Source: Lineus longissimus
Taxonomy: Eukaryota; Nemertea; Pilidiophora; Heteronemertea; Lineidae
Reading direction: 5' to 3'
DNA: 64,000 bases
NCBI RefSeq assembly: GCF_910592395.1
Contig: NC_088317.1
Span: forward strand, 9,612,001-9,676,000
In this document: piece after piece, positions 62,482 through 64,000 of the stretch
Position numbering within the stretch: position 1 is the first letter of the stretch
Layout of the letters: each line of letters begins with the position of its first letter
Position numbers and translations under genes: made by a program
Notes under the pieces: generated by a model
Told to the model about the DNA's origin: nothing
Database searches by the model: none
Seen by the model: the letters and a program-made list of their open reading frames with translations, nothing else

Positions 62482-63633
62482 TTATGTTTTTAGGCTTTTT
62501 ATTCCTGAAATTGGTAACCATTCATTGAACTTATCACCGTAACCCTTCCACTTCACTAATCCGTATTTCTTGCCTTTACTGGTCTTGTACCTTAGGATTT
62601 TCTCGATCTTGTACTCTAGCTGGTCAGGATTAGGAACATAGCTCAATTCCTCTTCATAGAAATATCCTTGAATTTCTTCTTTGTGGTAATCCTCAAGCTG
62701 GTAGACGATAGGGTGAGTAAAGATGATCTGTTTGATTTGGAACACCTCCTCAGTGTAGTTGGGCATGTAACCTTTACCGAAAATGGACTTGTACTTTGAA
62801 ATTCTTACACTGTCACCTACTTTGTACTTTGGATCACCAAATGTCTCTTTGAGGTGAAGACCGTAAAGATTGTACCACACTGTTCCTTCGTTTTCCATCT
62901 TTCTGGCGTCTACAGGTTTCATACCTATTGATGAGTGAAATGTGTCATTGTAGCCGCTGACCAGGTCATCCAGAACGTCAATCCACTTGTCAGTCTCCTT
63001 AGCGGTGAAATAACGCCACATTTTTTCTTTAAGGGTTCTATTGAATCTCTCTACTACTGCTGCCTTCTTATCAGATTTTGTGGAGAACCATTCTATGTCA
63101 TTTTCTGTTAAAAGTTCCTTGAAGTGTTTGTTGTAAAATTCTTTACCGTCATCAAACTGGATTTTCGTTGGTTTTGCTTCCTCAAATATCACTTTAAATG
63201 CATCTCTGATTTCTTCTCCCCTCTTACTCTTAACTGCTAGAGCCCAAGAAAAACGACTAAATAGATCTATGACTGTTAAAATGAATCTGAAACCCTTATT
63301 CTGTTTCTCAAATTTTTGCATGTCCACCAGATCTGCTTGCCATTGTTGATCGATGTACGATACCATTGTCTTCCTGAAGGTGAATTTCTTAATGGCCGGT
63401 TTGTGTAGTTGGTGAGTTGGTAGTGTTTCTAGAAATTCTTTCACTTCTTTTTTTTAAAGTTTTCCTGAGCGGGACTTTGTCCCTAACAACGAAGTTGTGC
63501 TCTGCTCTCGTGAAGAAGTCATATCTTCCTTGACCTGTTTCCAGATTTTACTCAAAGAACTGTAAGCCACGGGACTCTCAGGGTTGTAGTACAAATCCCT
63601 TAGATACTGCTGTGTGTCATCCTTTACATTCAT
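62482..63633 (-). pseudogene. INT: Polinton integrase with C-terminal chromodomain, one in-frame stop
   Basis: The catalytic part runs from about 63444: WQADLVDM (first Asp), QFDDGKEFYN (second Asp) and AAVVERFNRTLKE (Glu), a complete DDE retroviral-type integrase. It ends in a chromodomain (YKTSKGKKYGLVKWKGY, then EWLP). A 59-codon N-terminal part from the ATG at 63633 is in the same frame, separated by one TAA at 63454-63456 beside a run of eight A. Degenerate hairpin units lie just before the stop. If the stop is real, translation might restart at a GTG at 63444 with loss of the N-terminal helices. The ATG is back to back with the ATPase start. Confidence 0.88.
63469..63521 (-). repeat. 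Double-hairpin unit 30, degenerate
   Basis: On the plus strand GGGAC-TTT-GTCCC, then CAAC-GAA-GTTG, then GCTCTGCTC and GAC-TTC-like remains. The CAAC/GTTG hairpin is a paired variant of GGAC/GTCC. Read on the minus strand with SSREQST, with CGA in place of the stop. Confidence 0.75.
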
Positions 63634-63640
63634 TTAAATG
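63631..63640. promoter_or_regulatory. Back-to-back start codons of INT and ATPase
   Basis: CATTTAAATG is a perfect palindrome holding both ATGs, only four bases apart. TAAATG is thus present on both strands. Any promoters must lie inside the opposite gene, or transcripts have almost no leader. Confidence 0.75.
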
Positions 63641-64000
63641 AGTGAAGTATTTATTTACGAGCCACACAATATGTTAATTTCTGGTGTTACCAATTGTGGT
63701 AAGACATATTTTGCCCTTGACCTCTTAGAAAAGGAGTATCGGCACAAGTTCCAGAACATAGTCATTTTCTGTCCAACATATTTCAACAATAAGACATATG
63801 AAAGGAAATGGATTTACCAAGACAAGAACGTCTACATAGTTAATCCCGAAGCTGTGGCCAGTAATTTGGACCTTGTGCTTCAGTTTGCTACTCTGACCTT
63901 TGCTGGTTCTAACACAATATTCCTCATTGATGACTGTGCTAATTTGAGAGACACAAAAAAGAAGGTGTCCGAGTTATGTAATCTTGCCTTTTCCGGCAGG
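63638..64000 (+). CDS. ATP: Packaging ATPase (FtsK/HerA, A32-like), N-terminal part
   Basis: Open from the ATG at 63638 to the end of the window (121 codons). Walker A is GVTNCGKT at residues 15-22, close to the N-terminus. Walker B is TIFLIDD at about residues 104-110. The spacing and the short lead-in match the poxvirus A32-like ATPases of Polintons and virophages, which pump DNA into the capsid. The gene is cut by the window edge. No hairpin unit in the visible part. Confidence 0.85.
   Translation, partial: MSEVFIYEPHNMLISGVTNCGKTYFALDLLEKEYRHKFQNIVIFCPTYFNNKTYERKWIYQDKNVYIVNPEAVASNLDLVLQFATLTFAGSNTIFLIDDCANLRDTKKKVSELCNLAFSGR

Larger units (their letters stand above)
49300..64000. mobile_element. 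Polinton/Maverick (adintovirus-like) element, left and central part
   Basis: Protein-primed DNA polymerase B, chromodomain integrase and a packaging-type ATPase in one compact AT-rich block define a Polinton/Maverick. Genes are separated by 10-50 bp and arranged in strand blocks: five plus (49.6-55.3 kb), one minus, polymerase plus, four minus (60.5-63.6 kb), ATPase plus. A major capsid protein and maturation protease were not recognised and may lie beyond 64000. Most genes are intact, but two have in-frame stops. About thirty short double-hairpin repeats are spread through it, many in coding frames. The left limit is approximate and the right end is not in the window. Confidence 0.9.

Noticed and set aside
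50759-63521. Hammerhead ribozymes in the hairpin units (CTGA-like cores)
   Set aside because: CTGAGAG lacks the CTGANGA...GAAA core arrangement and there is no third stem, so the units are simple paired hairpins.
50975-63633. Alternative genetic code in the Polinton (TGA/TAA read as sense)
   Set aside because: Different stop codons are involved in only two genes, polB and others end normally, and a sister repeat shows GGA at the TGA site. Mutation or sequencing error is simpler.
49300-64000. Free virus contamination or bacterial plasmid instead of an integrated Polinton
   Set aside because: The left side runs into repeat-rich eukaryotic sequence and the gene set is Polinton-type. Contamination cannot be fully excluded without the right junction.

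Overview
The window looks like nuclear DNA of a marine invertebrate. It is about 64 kb of gene-poor, transposon-dense sequence with introns, poly-A signals, microsatellites and eukaryotic element families (Ty3/gypsy, BEL/Pao, Kolobok-like, pogo-like, Polinton/Maverick). A dispersed repeat that starts with a GCTCACCT-type end and finishes in a (GAC)n tract plus an AGGTGAGCT hairpin reminds me of repeats common in molluscan and other lophotrochozoan genomes. That placement is recollection, not a search result. No intact host gene is visible; two candidate host exons on the minus strand (33.1 kb and 45.9 kb) are proposed.

Layout. 1-7.1 kb: a decayed Ty3/gypsy retrotransposon on the minus strand (gag, protease-RT-RNase H, integrase, separated by a nonsense codon and frameshifts). 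9.2-10.3 kb: a 1.1-kb dispersed repeat, nearly duplicated at 42.0-43.2 kb, with divergent relatives between 37.5 and 41.8 kb. 10.9-32.1 kb: a nest. An old BEL/Pao element (BEL-A, plus strand, target duplication GATAC) carries an unclassified 2.2-kb insertion in its left LTR (itself containing a TTAA palindromic MITE), a 2.06-kb DNA transposon in its RNase H region, a 1.39-kb Kolobok-like element with a THAP domain in its integrase region, and a complete, very young BEL/Pao element (BEL-B, minus strand, apparently identical 175-bp LTRs, target duplication CCCTT) in its right LTR. 32-49 kb: tandem repeats, short terminal-inverted-repeat elements, a BEL gag fragment, a pogo-like transposase fragment and the putative host exons.

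49.3-64 kb: the left and central part of a compact Polinton/Maverick (adintovirus-like) element, AT-rich, with about a dozen closely spaced genes: a protein-primed family-B DNA polymerase with complete exonuclease and polymerase motifs, a chromodomain integrase, the start of a packaging-type ATPase, an HNH-nuclease-like protein, a possible penton-like protein and several unidentified, partly membrane-anchored proteins. It would replicate by protein priming, integrate with its own integrase and package its DNA; two in-frame stop codons (integrase; 24-residue-repeat gene) indicate recent decay or sequencing error. Its right end is outside the window.

The most unusual feature is inside this element. 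About 30 copies of a roughly 30-bp double-hairpin unit (GAGC-N3-GCTC, three bases, GGAC-N3-GTCC) are scattered through it in both orientations, most of them inside protein-coding genes, where they add about ten residues without breaking the frame. Different genes read the unit in different frames, and copies read in the one frame where the usual spacer would give TGA all lack that stop. Stem changes are often paired. I saw no copy outside the element. This resembles, by analogy only, the palindromic elements inserted in Rickettsia genes, and I know of no description of it in Polintons.
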